Source: Flavobacterium sp. UBA7665
GTDB lineage: Bacteria > Bacteroidota > Bacteroidia > Flavobacteriales > Flavobacteriaceae
Length of the DNA stretch: 43,364 nt
Direction: 5' to 3'
Assembly (NCBI GenBank): GCA_002483285.1
Contig: DLHP01000015.1
Coordinates: forward strand, 8,699 to 52,062
Each line of letters opens with the position of its first letter. Positions within the stretch are counted from its first letter, which is position 1. Under the pieces are notes generated by a model. That model did no database searches, was not told the DNA's origin, and was given only the letters and a program-made list of their open reading frames with translations. The translations under genes and the position numbers were made by a program. This document shows, one piece after another, positions 32,775-40,808 of this stretch.

Positions 32775-33095
32775 AGTATGCCGCCTGTTCCTTACGATCT
32801 CTAACAGGTCGGCTACAAGGTAACCCAGCACAATGGTCATGGCCATAGAAATGAGGGTATGTCCTTGCGGAAATATCCTGAGCAGCGAAAAACTACTACC
32901 CGCTGCAAAACCAACAAAAATGCTCCCTGAACTCATGGTGCCGACGAAAGCAGCATGCGCCAGGGAGCTTTTGTTGTAAATTAACTCACTTAACCCAAAC
33001 CAAACCCGGATACCTTGACCTAACGCTCCCAAAATACCACTAATAAGAAGAGTTATAACTACATCGTAATTATTGGTAAAGGAATCCATCGGCAT
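32763..33095 (-). CDS. Small membrane protein of unknown function
   Basis: From the ATG at 33095 the product has 110 residues and three hydrophobic stretches (about 11-37, 48-66 and 81-100). These contain many G, A and S residues, for example LLISGILGALGQGIRVWFG. A basic C-terminus (EIVRNRRHTLFL) should face the cytoplasm. A second ATG follows six bases in (33089). Reading further upstream in the same frame runs antisense to the lipoprotein gene and gives a non-hydrophobic stretch, so it is rejected. The gene overlaps the end of the T9SS gene by 12 bp, convergently. No family is recognised. Confidence 0.65.
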   Translation of the reverse strand: MPMDSFTNNYDVVITLLISGILGALGQGIRVWFGLSELIYNKSSLAHAAFVGTMSSGSIFVGFAAGSSFSLLRIFPQGHTLISMAMTIVLGYLVADLLEIVRNRRHTLFL

Positions 33096-33140
33096 TGGTT
33101 TAATAGGCTGGGATAAAATTACATTTATATAATCCCAACC

Positions 33141-33186
33141 AATTAGGGAAAACCCTATTTTTGAATCAGGTTTTCCCCTAGTAATT
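33141..33186 (+). promoter_or_regulatory. Hairpin around a -7 box upstream of the lipoprotein-sensor operon
   Basis: GGGAAAACC (33146-33154) and GGTTTTCCC (33169-33177) are perfect inverted repeats, extended by ATTA/TAAT with an offset. Between them is TATTTTTG (33156-33163), a full TAnnTTTG match, about 80 nt upstream of the lipoprotein start. No TTG lies at the expected distance. The arrangement looks like a regulator site placed over a promoter, but either part alone could be chance. Confidence 0.4.
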
Positions 33187-33243
33187 TTATCAGTCAAAAC
33201 CCCATCTTTGTTTAAACCAATAACAACTAAATCTATAATCCCC

Positions 33244-33849
33244 ATGAAAAAAGCAATGCTACTCTGCGCGATGATCCTCCTATTGGGTTCATGCAAAAAA
33301 AAGGAAACACCTGCCAATGATCTCCCACAAGGTATCTTATCTACCGAAAGCGCTACCGCCGCAACAGATGACTGTAGCTTCTTTGATCCGTTAGACTCTT
33401 TGGATACTGCCGACCAGGTAAAATGGTTGCGCGACCACCAAAATGAAGCTTGTTTGCCAGAGTATGACCAATGCCGTGAAAATGTCCACAAGATTACGCA
33501 AGCGGTTTATCAGCAAGCGTTACAGGAATATTGGGGTGCCGTAGAAGTTGTGACCACAGAAATACGTCTCGGCGATATTGAAGCCCTTTCAAACCAGTCT
33601 AAATATGCCCAGTTCATCTCCGCCGAGATCAACGGCAACAAAGTCGTGAAGTTGACCGCTACCGATAATTTTACGCAAACACCTACCTGCTATTCGGTAC
33701 CGCTGTTTTACAGTATTCAACGTCTCCACAACCTGGACTCAGAAAGCTTGTTGGTTTTTACGGCAGGCAAGAAAGATGGTAAGGAAGTAATTTTGTTTAA
33801 TGTGAAAGGGACTTCGGATTATTATGATATGTCAGTTCAACCTGTGTAA
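33244..33849 (+). CDS. Lipoprotein upstream of a two-component system
   Basis: The 201-residue protein has a lipoprotein signal peptide (MKKAMLLCAMILLLGSC, lipidated Cys17) followed by KKKE, then a disordered linker. The mature region holds four further cysteines (TDDCSF, EACLPEYDQC, PTCYSV) which could form two disulfide bonds. A weakly globular alpha/beta pattern follows. No domain is recognised. The gene begins a run of four genes with gaps of 15 nt, an overlap of 11 nt and 1 nt. It may therefore act as the outer sensing part of the two-component system that follows. Confidence 0.75.
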   Translation: MKKAMLLCAMILLLGSCKKKETPANDLPQGILSTESATAATDDCSFFDPLDSLDTADQVKWLRDHQNEACLPEYDQCRENVHKITQAVYQQALQEYWGAVEVVTTEIRLGDIEALSNQSKYAQFISAEINGNKVVKLTATDNFTQTPTCYSVPLFYSIQRLHNLDSESLLVFTAGKKDGKEVILFNVKGTSDYYDMSVQPV

Positions 33850-33864
33850 TCTTTAGGTTAACGT

Positions 33865-34515
33865 ATGATTCGAGCGTTCCTATCCAGCATGTCGCTTATA
33901 CAAGCCTATGTGTTTATTACCTTTTTTGTTGCCCTTTTCTTTTACAAACAGAAAAACAGAATTCCGAAAACATTGTTGGCGATACTGTTTATCAATTTTG
34001 TGGCAGAATTGGCGTCACTCTTATTGGTAATTAACCATATGCAAATAGGAACGCTCATTTCTATAAGTTCTTTTCTACACAACTGTCTTTGGTTATTGCT
34101 TTTATTAAAATTGGTCAAAAGAAGACCTTTATACCGTTTTCTATTTTTGATATTTTGTGCTTTCGCTATCGTCAATTTCTTTTGTCTTGAGGGAATTATG
34201 TCTTTTAACACCAAGACCTTCATCTTTGGCGCCTTCTTTTATCTGGTTGTTTTTATCTATGAAAGCTTTTATGAACTGCAGAAAGAACGATTCGATTTTT
34301 TTGTTTCCAACAGTTTTTTGATGCTTTCGGCACCAGTCCTATTTTTTATAGGGCTTAGCGCAGTTTTCGGATTCAAAGACGCAAGATTAGGGAACACCAT
34401 TCTATTCGGACATATCTTTTTGTATCAGTTTATTGTGTATTTTGTCAATATCTTTTATTACTCGTTGATCATCGTCTATATTTATCGTGAAAAGAAATTG
34501 AAAGATGCTGAATAA
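33865..34515 (+). CDS. Seven-helix membrane protein, probable sensor partner
   Basis: The 216-residue product is almost all membrane: helices near 9-27, 37-56, 62-84, 90-108, 117-136, 150-169 and 178-207, ending in a short basic tail. It has no enzymatic motif. Its reading frame overlaps the start of the histidine kinase by 11 bp, so the two are translationally coupled. The kinase itself has only one membrane helix and no input domain, so this protein is the natural candidate for its membrane sensor. In other families such helical units are fused to the kinase. No named family is recognised. Confidence 0.75.
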   Translation: MIRAFLSSMSLIQAYVFITFFVALFFYKQKNRIPKTLLAILFINFVAELASLLLVINHMQIGTLISISSFLHNCLWLLLLLKLVKRRPLYRFLFLIFCAFAIVNFFCLEGIMSFNTKTFIFGAFFYLVVFIYESFYELQKERFDFFVSNSFLMLSAPVLFFIGLSAVFGFKDARLGNTILFGHIFLYQFIVYFVNIFYYSLIIVYIYREKKLKDAE

Positions 34516-35278
34516 TCTCGCCTTTGGAATCGCCACCTTACTCATCATTATAAGTCTCATTGTAATGTTCTGTATTCTGTTGGTTAAACTCCACATCCGG
34601 AAGATAAAAAACTACACCAAAGTCATCTATGAAAAGGACCTCGATTTTCAAAAAGCCATCAATACCACGATTATAGAAACCCAGGAACAGGTCTTAAACA
34701 ACATCTCACAAGACCTACATGACGATGCGGGCCAGCAGTTAACTGCCATCAATTTCCAGCTCGAGAACCTCAAGATTGATGCGCCGGAGTTGCGTGAGGT
34801 TTTACAGCCCATTTCGTCGTCGATTGCAGGATTGGCGCAATCGGTGCGTAGCCTCAGCCACTCGCTGAACAATCAATTGCTCACCAAACAGGATTTGTTC
34901 AAAGCCATTGCTGCCGAAGCCGAGCGCCTCCAAAAAAATCTTGCATTCCCTATCCAGGTGACCATTGATGACGAAATCAAGAAAAACTTCACGTCCAATG
35001 AAAAAATCGTAATCTACCGGATTTTCCAGGAAATCATGAACAACATCCTCAAGCACGCCGCAGCCGACGCCGTGACTATCGAGCTTACCAACCATTCCCA
35101 ATTTCAAATGAAAATCACCGACAACGGCCGCGGATTTGACGTGTCTAAGACCACCAACAATATTTCGCTGGGTTTGGTGGGCATGGCCAAACGCGCCAAT
35201 TTCATCGGATATGCGCTCGAAATCCAATCACAGCCCGGAATCGGCACCACCATCACCTTAAACGAGAACACACACTAA
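34505..35278 (+). CDS. Minimal sensor histidine kinase of the HisKA_3 (NarX-like) type
   Basis: The 257-residue kinase has one membrane helix (about 7-28), then a HisKA_3 dimerisation domain with the phospho-accepting His72 in SQDLHDDAGQQLTAI. The HATPase domain has N box QEIMNNILKHAAA, G1 TDNGRGF and G2-like GLVGMAKRANFIG. It lacks PAS, HAMP or periplasmic sensing parts, so input must come from a partner, most likely the seven-helix protein with which it overlaps. Output is to the NarL-type regulator encoded 1 nt downstream. Confidence 0.93.
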   Translation: MLNNLAFGIATLLIIISLIVMFCILLVKLHIRKIKNYTKVIYEKDLDFQKAINTTIIETQEQVLNNISQDLHDDAGQQLTAINFQLENLKIDAPELREVLQPISSSIAGLAQSVRSLSHSLNNQLLTKQDLFKAIAAEAERLQKNLAFPIQVTIDDEIKKNFTSNEKIVIYRIFQEIMNNILKHAAADAVTIELTNHSQFQMKITDNGRGFDVSKTTNNISLGLVGMAKRANFIGYALEIQSQPGIGTTITLNENTH

Positions 35279-35279
35279 A

Positions 35280-35939
35280 ATGGAGAAAATTACGATTGGC
35301 ATTATTGACGACCACAAAATTGTAAGGCAAGGCCTCAAGGAACTGCTGCAAAAAATCATCAACTGCAAGGTGACCCACGAATACGAAAACGGAAAAGATT
35401 TCCTTGCCGCATTGCCCATGGATCCTGCGCCTGACTTACTGGTACTGGATTACTCCATGCCAGGCTTAAATGGTATCGAAGTCTTAAAAATACTCGAAAA
35501 AAGAAAAGAAGAGTACAAAGTGCTCCTACTCACACAGCACATTGACGAACAGGTGATTGACGAGGCCTACCACTACGGCGCGCGCGGTTTTCTCAATAAA
35601 AACTGTACCGCCGATGACCTCAAATTCGCCGTGCAAAACATCATCAAGATTGGATACAACAATATCACCGAGGTACTCAAAAGGATTAAAAACTACGAAG
35701 ATCCGATTCTTGAAATCAGGCCCAACCACGTAGTATTGTCAGACCGTGAATACGAATTCCTCGAGCTCGTCTGTGATGAACGCGAACTAACCTACGACCA
35801 AATGGCAGAAATGATGAACCTTTCTATTAAAACGGTCGAGAGTTACAGGACGGCCATTTTTGAGCGTTTCAATATCAAGTCTAAGGTTGGATTGGTGTTG
35901 TTCTCGTATAAATACCAGTTGACTAGGCCATTTCGCTAA
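35280..35939 (+). CDS. NarL/FixJ-type response regulator
   Basis: The 219-residue regulator has a receiver domain (1-125) with acidic pair DD (10-11), phospho-accepting Asp57 in LLVLDYSMPG, and switch Thr and Lys (LLTQHIDE, GFLNKN). A C-terminal LuxR-type helix-turn-helix (about 150-215) follows: LSDREYEFLELVCDE, YDQMAEMMNLSIKTVESYR. It should bind target promoters when phosphorylated by the kinase immediately upstream. It ends the lipoprotein/seven-helix/kinase/regulator operon and converges on the six-PAS kinase gene with a 39-bp gap. Confidence 0.95.
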   Translation: MEKITIGIIDDHKIVRQGLKELLQKIINCKVTHEYENGKDFLAALPMDPAPDLLVLDYSMPGLNGIEVLKILEKRKEEYKVLLLTQHIDEQVIDEAYHYGARGFLNKNCTADDLKFAVQNIIKIGYNNITEVLKRIKNYEDPILEIRPNHVVLSDREYEFLELVCDERELTYDQMAEMMNLSIKTVESYRTAIFERFNIKSKVGLVLFSYKYQLTRPFR

Positions 35940-35978
35940 AGAATCGCATTGGCAAAAAAACATTGGTGAAGGTAGGCG

Positions 35979-38900
35979 CTAGGATTTGATTGATTTGGCC
36001 GATAACGGGAAATAAATGTCAAACGTCGCACCCTCACCCACCGCGCCGTTAGCCGAGATGAATCCGTTGAGGTTATCTACAATTTTCTTGACAATCGCCA
36101 GCCCAATCCCAGTACCCACATACTCGGTCTTGCCATGAAGCCTTTGGAAAACCTCGAAGATTTTTTCGCTGTACGCGGGATCAAAACCAATCCCGTTGTC
36201 CTTGACACTGATATGACAGTAATCTATTCCTTCCCTAAGCTTCTCATTGTTGAAATAGCCTGAAGGATGGATTTCTCCAGTAATTTCAATTACCGGATCT
36301 ACACCATCCCTGGCAAACTTAAAGGAATTGCTGAGCAGGTTTTGGATGAGTTGCTTGAATTGAAAAGGAATCACATCGGCCTTGCCGAGTTCGCCAACGT
36401 TGATTGTTGTGTTTTTGGGCAGCAGTTCCTCGCCCATATCGTCAATCACTTCACTAACGAGTTTATTGAGGTCGGACTTGACATATTTTCGCTCGGCATC
36501 ACTGGTTCGCGAATACACCAATAGATCTTCTATTAGTACCTGCATGCGTTTGGCAGCGCCTTGCATCCTCCTGAAGTTGTCTTTGGCATTCTCCGATAGG
36601 TTGTCATACTCCATATCCTGAATGCGCGAAGCAAACGTCTGTATCTTGCGCAACGGCTCCTGTAAATCGTGGCTCGAAATGTAGGCGAATGATTCGAGTT
36701 CCTTGTTCATTTTTTCGAGTTCGGTATTCTGCTGTTGGAGTTGGGCAGCGTTGGCTCTGAGTTGTTCGGTGATTTCCTTCTTCTCGGTCAAATCATGGGT
36801 TACTTTAGAAAAACCGATGACCTCACCTTCGGCATTGTGAACTGCTGTAATGGTAATGTTTGCCCAAAACCTGTCGCCTCCTTTTCTAACACGCCAACCT
36901 TCCTGATTGGCCCTGCCGGTCTGCCTGGCTTGGGACAAGAGCTGTTGCGGCAAGTTTATTTTCCGGTCGGCCTCTGTGTAAAATGTAGAGAAGTTCTTGC
37001 CAATGATCTCGTCGGCACGGTAGCCCTTGATTTTTTCTGCGCCTTTGTTCCAGTTTTCTACAACACCTTGCTCATTGAGGTAAAGAATGGCATAGTCCTG
37101 TACCTGGTCTACCATCAAGTGGTAGCGTTCTTCACTTTTGGCGAGCGATTCATTGAGTTCCTTGAGTTCTTTGGTGCGCTTGCGAACTTGTGTTTCAAGC
37201 TCGGTGGCAAACATTTTCTGCTCTTGGATATCGGTACTGGTGCCAACCCACATCTGAATCTGTCCTTGGCTGTCACGCTGCGGAATGGCGCGACTCAATT
37301 GCCAACGGTATTCGCCATCGTGCCGCAGAAAGCGATGCTCGAAGATAAAAGGAATCCCGTTTTGGACGGCATGCATCCATGCTTTGCTATTTTCTTCGCG
37401 GTCATCAGGATGAACAATACTCAACCAACCCTCTTTTTCAAGGGATTCGGGTGTATGCCCCGAAAAACTATAGACCGACGCATTGTAATAATCTATATTC
37501 CCCTGGATATCTGCAGTCCAGATGTGTTGCGGCATCGAATCGGCGAGTAACCTGAACTTGGCCTCACTGCGGGTGAGTTCTTCTTCGTGTAACTTTTCGG
37601 CAGTAATATCGCGGATGGTTCCCACCATTTTTTCGGGTTCACCATTTTCATCGTAGAAAACTTTGCCACGGCCGTCAAACCAATGTATCGATTGGTCTTG
37701 CCAATAGATACGCGCTTCATAATGCAAAAATCCGGTTTGGATTGCTGCTGCAAAAGCCTCATTCCTGGTGGATAAGTCGTCTGGATGCAGTCGGGCGAGC
37801 AAGTCGGCATGCTGTACCACCGTGCCCGGCGGAAAATCGAAAATAGCCAGGTAACGCTCTGAATAGGCCACTTGTCGGGTTTTCATGTTGAGCTGCCAGG
37901 TACCCAGCTCGCTCGCGTCAATGATGATATTTAGTTTTTCCTCGTTTTCTTTGAGTTGCTGCTCGGCGACGACTTTCTCGTGAATATCCATGCACGCGCC
38001 AATGAATCCTTCAAACTCGCCATTGGCGGCAAAATGTGGGGCCGCTTTCTCAGAAATCCAGCGGTATTGCCCATCGTGCCTGAGCAAACGGTATTCCATA
38101 TAAAATTCCTCACGCCCTTCAAATGCCGAACGACAAGTAGCCAGAGATTGTTCTAAGTCTTCGGGATGTACGCCTTGTGTCCAACCCTGTCCCTGTTCTT
38201 GTTCGAGCGTCCGTCCGGTAAACTCAAGCCAGGCAGAATTGAAAAAATGACAGAATTTACGGGTGTCCGACATCCAAATCAACACCGGCGCATTGTTGGC
38301 CACATTCCTGAATCGCTCTTCCTCCTTTTTGAGCAACGCATCGGCTTTGCGCGTTTCGGTGAGGTCGGTACAAGAACTGATGTATCCCGAAAAAGTCCCA
38401 TCGCCATGAAACAACGGGGAGACTTTGGCCAGTAAGGTGCGGTATTTTTGGTCGCGATCGAGCACCCTGAATTCGCCTGTAAAAGCAACCTGCTTTTCAA
38501 AAGCTTCCCGGTAACTTGCGATATAACCGTCGCGGTCTTCTGGATGGATCAAATCTGCCCACCCGAATTCGAGCAGGTCTTTCATTAAACGCCCCGTTAA
38601 ATTTAACCAGGTGGGGTTGAAATAAACCACATTGCCGGTTTCATCCGCCACCGCAATTAGGATGTCTGAGGACTCTGCCATTGTACGAAACCTTTCCTCA
38701 CGTTCTACTATGCTTTTTCGGTTATTAACCTCTTGGGTGGTTTCATTACAGGTGACCAGAATACCTTCAATGTGCCCGAGTTCGTCATGAACAGGGCTGT
38801 AGCTGAAAGTCCAGTAACCCTCCTGGATTTCTCCGTTGCGGTAAATAGGGATCAGTTGGTCTTCGCGCCAAATGGCTTCGCCAGTAGTTCGTACCTGGTC

Positions 38901-39221
38901 AATAAGCGGTTGGATGGTGTCCCAGATTTCGGGCCAGGCGTCACGAGCAGGCATCCCCAATATTGACGGGTGTTTGCCATTGACTCCAAGACTTGGCCGA
39001 TACGCGTCATTGTAGAAACTAATCAGCTCTGTTCCCCACCAAAGAAACATAGGGAATTTAGAATTGAGAACGATATCGAGTGTGGTCTTTAAGCTTTGTG
39101 GCCAGGTTTCGGGTGTGCCGAGCGAAGAGCCCGACCAATCTTTAGCGCGCACAAGTTGGCTCATTTCACCTCCGCCTGAAACAAAATGTGAACCGGTAGA
39201 AGAAGCGCTAATTTTAGTCAT
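35979..39221 (-). CDS. Soluble histidine kinase with six PAS domains
   Basis: The 1080-residue protein has no membrane helix and no signal peptide. Six PAS domains can be traced (about 20-150, 170-285, 300-410, 425-540, 555-670 and 705-820). Most carry the end motif of the PAC region, such as YISSCTDLTE, GACMDIHEK, VGTIRDITAE, VGTSTDIQEQ and SKVTHDLTEKK. A helical linker leads to the dimerisation domain with SHDLQEPLRKI (His851) and a HATPase domain (DNGIGFDP, GTGIGLAIVK). The kinase core is closely similar to that of the kinase at 3300-5093. No receiver gene is adjacent, so its partner is unknown. Confidence 0.93.
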   Translation of the reverse strand: MTKISASSTGSHFVSGGGEMSQLVRAKDWSGSSLGTPETWPQSLKTTLDIVLNSKFPMFLWWGTELISFYNDAYRPSLGVNGKHPSILGMPARDAWPEIWDTIQPLIDQVRTTGEAIWREDQLIPIYRNGEIQEGYWTFSYSPVHDELGHIEGILVTCNETTQEVNNRKSIVEREERFRTMAESSDILIAVADETGNVVYFNPTWLNLTGRLMKDLLEFGWADLIHPEDRDGYIASYREAFEKQVAFTGEFRVLDRDQKYRTLLAKVSPLFHGDGTFSGYISSCTDLTETRKADALLKKEEERFRNVANNAPVLIWMSDTRKFCHFFNSAWLEFTGRTLEQEQGQGWTQGVHPEDLEQSLATCRSAFEGREEFYMEYRLLRHDGQYRWISEKAAPHFAANGEFEGFIGACMDIHEKVVAEQQLKENEEKLNIIIDASELGTWQLNMKTRQVAYSERYLAIFDFPPGTVVQHADLLARLHPDDLSTRNEAFAAAIQTGFLHYEARIYWQDQSIHWFDGRGKVFYDENGEPEKMVGTIRDITAEKLHEEELTRSEAKFRLLADSMPQHIWTADIQGNIDYYNASVYSFSGHTPESLEKEGWLSIVHPDDREENSKAWMHAVQNGIPFIFEHRFLRHDGEYRWQLSRAIPQRDSQGQIQMWVGTSTDIQEQKMFATELETQVRKRTKELKELNESLAKSEERYHLMVDQVQDYAILYLNEQGVVENWNKGAEKIKGYRADEIIGKNFSTFYTEADRKINLPQQLLSQARQTGRANQEGWRVRKGGDRFWANITITAVHNAEGEVIGFSKVTHDLTEKKEITEQLRANAAQLQQQNTELEKMNKELESFAYISSHDLQEPLRKIQTFASRIQDMEYDNLSENAKDNFRRMQGAAKRMQVLIEDLLVYSRTSDAERKYVKSDLNKLVSEVIDDMGEELLPKNTTINVGELGKADVIPFQFKQLIQNLLSNSFKFARDGVDPVIEITGEIHPSGYFNNEKLREGIDYCHISVKDNGIGFDPAYSEKIFEVFQRLHGKTEYVGTGIGLAIVKKIVDNLNGFISANGAVGEGATFDIYFPLSAKSIKS

Positions 39222-39350
39222 GCGGGGATTTATTTTAGAATTCGGAAAGCAGTTGTATCGCCTCCCTATGCTTAGGTGTTTTTTGCTCTCTCGAAAATAC
39301 TAAATTAAATTCAATATCCAACAGCAGCCATTTTTCAAACCCAATCCTTG

Positions 39351-39752
39351 CTATGGGTCCTCGTTTTGCAGCTGCTCTTCCTTTTTCTCGAGCAGTTTAA
39401 TCTCTGTCTTTTCCATTTTTATGGCTTGTCGCAAGAGCGCAAAAAGGCTCATATAAATGTTGGCAATCCACACCAGCGCAAAACCCGCAATCAGGTAGCC
39501 ACGCCAGTCATCGAGAAGCAACCGATAATTGGTAAGCAGCAATACCGCAATGGTTACATAATGGCTAAAACAGTATTCACAGGTGAACAGATAGAAAAAC
39601 TTGCGCGACAGCAAACGGTGGTCGGCTTGGCTTCGGCGCACGCAATACTCGTGTGGCTCGCGAAAGATCTCTTCATGGGTGACGGTCCAGGCGATACAAG
39701 CTATGGGGATCGCGAGCACAAAAAGCCATTGGAGTTGCATGGTGATGTCCAT
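39351..39752 (-). CDS. Small membrane protein with CxxC motif
   Basis: The 133-residue protein has helices near 7-24, 62-78 and 86-106. A cysteine motif CEYCFSHYV (Cys58, Cys61) plus Cys37 in HEYCVRR lie on the polar side between helices 1 and 2. The C-terminal ~25 residues are a charged helix (KMEKTEIKLLEKKEEQLQ) likely to form a coiled coil. The TCxxCxSHYV pattern recalls DUF1360-like membrane proteins. The motif could bind a metal or be a redox pair. A TAAATTTG box lies 17 nt upstream. The gene stands alone. No firm family. Confidence 0.7.
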   Translation of the reverse strand: MDITMQLQWLFVLAIPIACIAWTVTHEEIFREPHEYCVRRSQADHRLLSRKFFYLFTCEYCFSHYVTIAVLLLTNYRLLLDDWRGYLIAGFALVWIANIYMSLFALLRQAIKMEKTEIKLLEKKEEQLQNEDP

Positions 39753-39768
39753 TAGGTAGCATTTTAAT

Positions 39769-39776
39769 CAAATTTA
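39769..39776 (-). promoter_or_regulatory. -7 promoter box of the CxxC membrane protein gene
   Basis: The minus strand reads TAAATTTG, a full match to TAnnTTTG, 17 nt upstream of the ATG at 39752. No TTG is seen at the expected spacing. Confidence 0.4.
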
Positions 39777-39833
39777 GGCAAATAAAACCGAACGCTATCC
39801 TACAAGTAACAGTTGATTGGAATTTTATAAAAC

Positions 39834-39885
39834 ACAAATCCCACCGATTAAAACTGGTGGGATTTGTAGAATCCGTATGTGTTGA
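39834..39885. terminator. 12-bp hairpin, terminator and relic of the CACAGATTT element
   Basis: ACAAATCCCACC (39834-39845) and GGTGGGATTTGT (39856-39867) form a perfect 12-bp stem with a 10-nt loop. On the minus strand it follows the SRPBCC gene stop (39893) and is trailed by GTTTTATAAAA, so it can end that operon. The sequence from 39831 to 39885 follows the plan of the element at 11601-11671 (AAACACA at one end, ATCCGTATGTGTT at the other), shortened by one 9-bp unit. Confidence 0.6.
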
Positions 39886-39892
39886 GCGGTGG

Positions 39893-40420
39893 TTACTGCT
39901 CGAGTTGCTTTTTGAGATTTTGGGAGGTTTCGTCCATATCCTTCAACAGCATTTTCTTGAGCAACGGCGCCATCGCATTCATCGGGAATGGCATCGAGGT
40001 GTGGAATGTCGTGGTGACTGTGGTTTGTCCATCTGGCGTAGGCTCGGTCATTGCCACCGCGTAACTGGTTCCCTTGAATGGCTTTTCAAATCTTATTTCT
40101 ACCTCATAGCCTTGGCCGGGAAATAGTTTGGTGATTTCCTGCGCGCCTTCGCCCACGTTTTTGAGTTCGCTTTTCCAGGTCGAAGTAAATCCAAGTTCGC
40201 CATCGGTTCCTTTGTACACGATGTTGAGATTGGGGTCGGCCATGACCCATTTGCTGTAATGCTCCTGGTTTTTGATATGACGAATGTAATCAAACACCTG
40301 TGCCTGCGGGCGATTGATCACAACCGATGAGGCGAGTGTGTACTTTTTCGGCATGACCGCTGCAGCCAACAACAGCAAAACAATTAATCCTAGAAGGGCA
40401 ATGAGTATGGTAGTCAGCAT
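39893..40420 (-). CDS. Membrane-anchored SRPBCC (polyketide cyclase-like) protein
   Basis: The 175-residue protein has an N-terminal membrane helix (about 3-24: LTTILIALLGLIVLLLLAAA). It continues as a START/Bet v1-like domain: NRPQAQVFDYIRHIKNQEHYSKW, GTDGELGFTSTWKSE and VEIRFEKPFKG. Such domains bind hydrophobic small molecules, and the helix would hold this one at the inner membrane. The ATG at 40420 is used. A TTG two codons upstream is possible and would overlap the DoxX stop. It is the last of five closely packed genes and is followed by the hairpin at 39834-39867. Confidence 0.8.
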   Translation of the reverse strand: MLTTILIALLGLIVLLLLAAAVMPKKYTLASSVVINRPQAQVFDYIRHIKNQEHYSKWVMADPNLNIVYKGTDGELGFTSTWKSELKNVGEGAQEITKLFPGQGYEVEIRFEKPFKGTSYAVAMTEPTPDGQTTVTTTFHTSMPFPMNAMAPLLKKMLLKDMDETSQNLKKQLEQ

Positions 40421-40422
40421 AA

Positions 40423-40797
40423 TCAAATCGATTTATGGTCGTTGATTTTATGGTAATAAATGTAAGAAACCGCGAGCACCGCAAAAACTATCAAAGGGAA
40501 AAACGTGTCGCCGCCCAAACCGTCTACCGCCCAATGGCTTACCGAAGCGCAAATGAAATCGATACCAAACCCGGCGTAAGCCCATTCCTTAATGCGTTTT
40601 GGAACTTGTGGGACGATCAATACGATAGCACCTATTACTTTAAAAACGACCAGCATCAACCCAAAATATTCGGGATAGCCCAAATGGCGTATCCCTTCCT
40701 TGGCCATTTCTGATTGGCCGGTCAATGCAGGCAGGACGCCTTCGAACAAAAAAATGAGCGTCGTGGCGGTCCAATAAATGATTTTGTCTTTTTTCAT
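40423..40797 (-). CDS. DoxX family membrane protein
   Basis: The 124-residue protein has four predicted membrane helices, including IIYWTATTLIFLFEGVLPAL and YFGLMLVVFKVIGAIVLIV, with the family phrase LGYPEYFG between helices 1 and 2. DoxX-family proteins are small quinone-linked or redox-related membrane proteins whose role varies between relatives. The SRPBCC gene starts 2 nt after its stop codon and the AHSA1-like gene precedes it by 11 nt, so it is inside the operon. Confidence 0.85.
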   Translation of the reverse strand: MKKDKIIYWTATTLIFLFEGVLPALTGQSEMAKEGIRHLGYPEYFGLMLVVFKVIGAIVLIVPQVPKRIKEWAYAGFGIDFICASVSHWAVDGLGGDTFFPLIVFAVLAVSYIYYHKINDHKSI

Positions 40798-40808
40798 GAG
40801 GTTTGGTT

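Noticed and set aside
33096..33491. Upstream extension of the small membrane protein to 242 residues
   Set aside because: The extension is antisense to the lipoprotein gene, has no hydrophobic pattern and lacks a sensible start. The membrane part begins at the ATG at 33095.
36735..37550. Plus-strand frame of 271 codons opposite the six-PAS kinase
   Set aside because: It is antisense to intact PAS domains and shows no domain of its own.
40423..40426. TTG start giving the membrane SRPBCC protein two more residues
   Set aside because: An ATG follows at once (40420) and gives a normal membrane anchor; the TTG overlaps the DoxX stop but is not needed.
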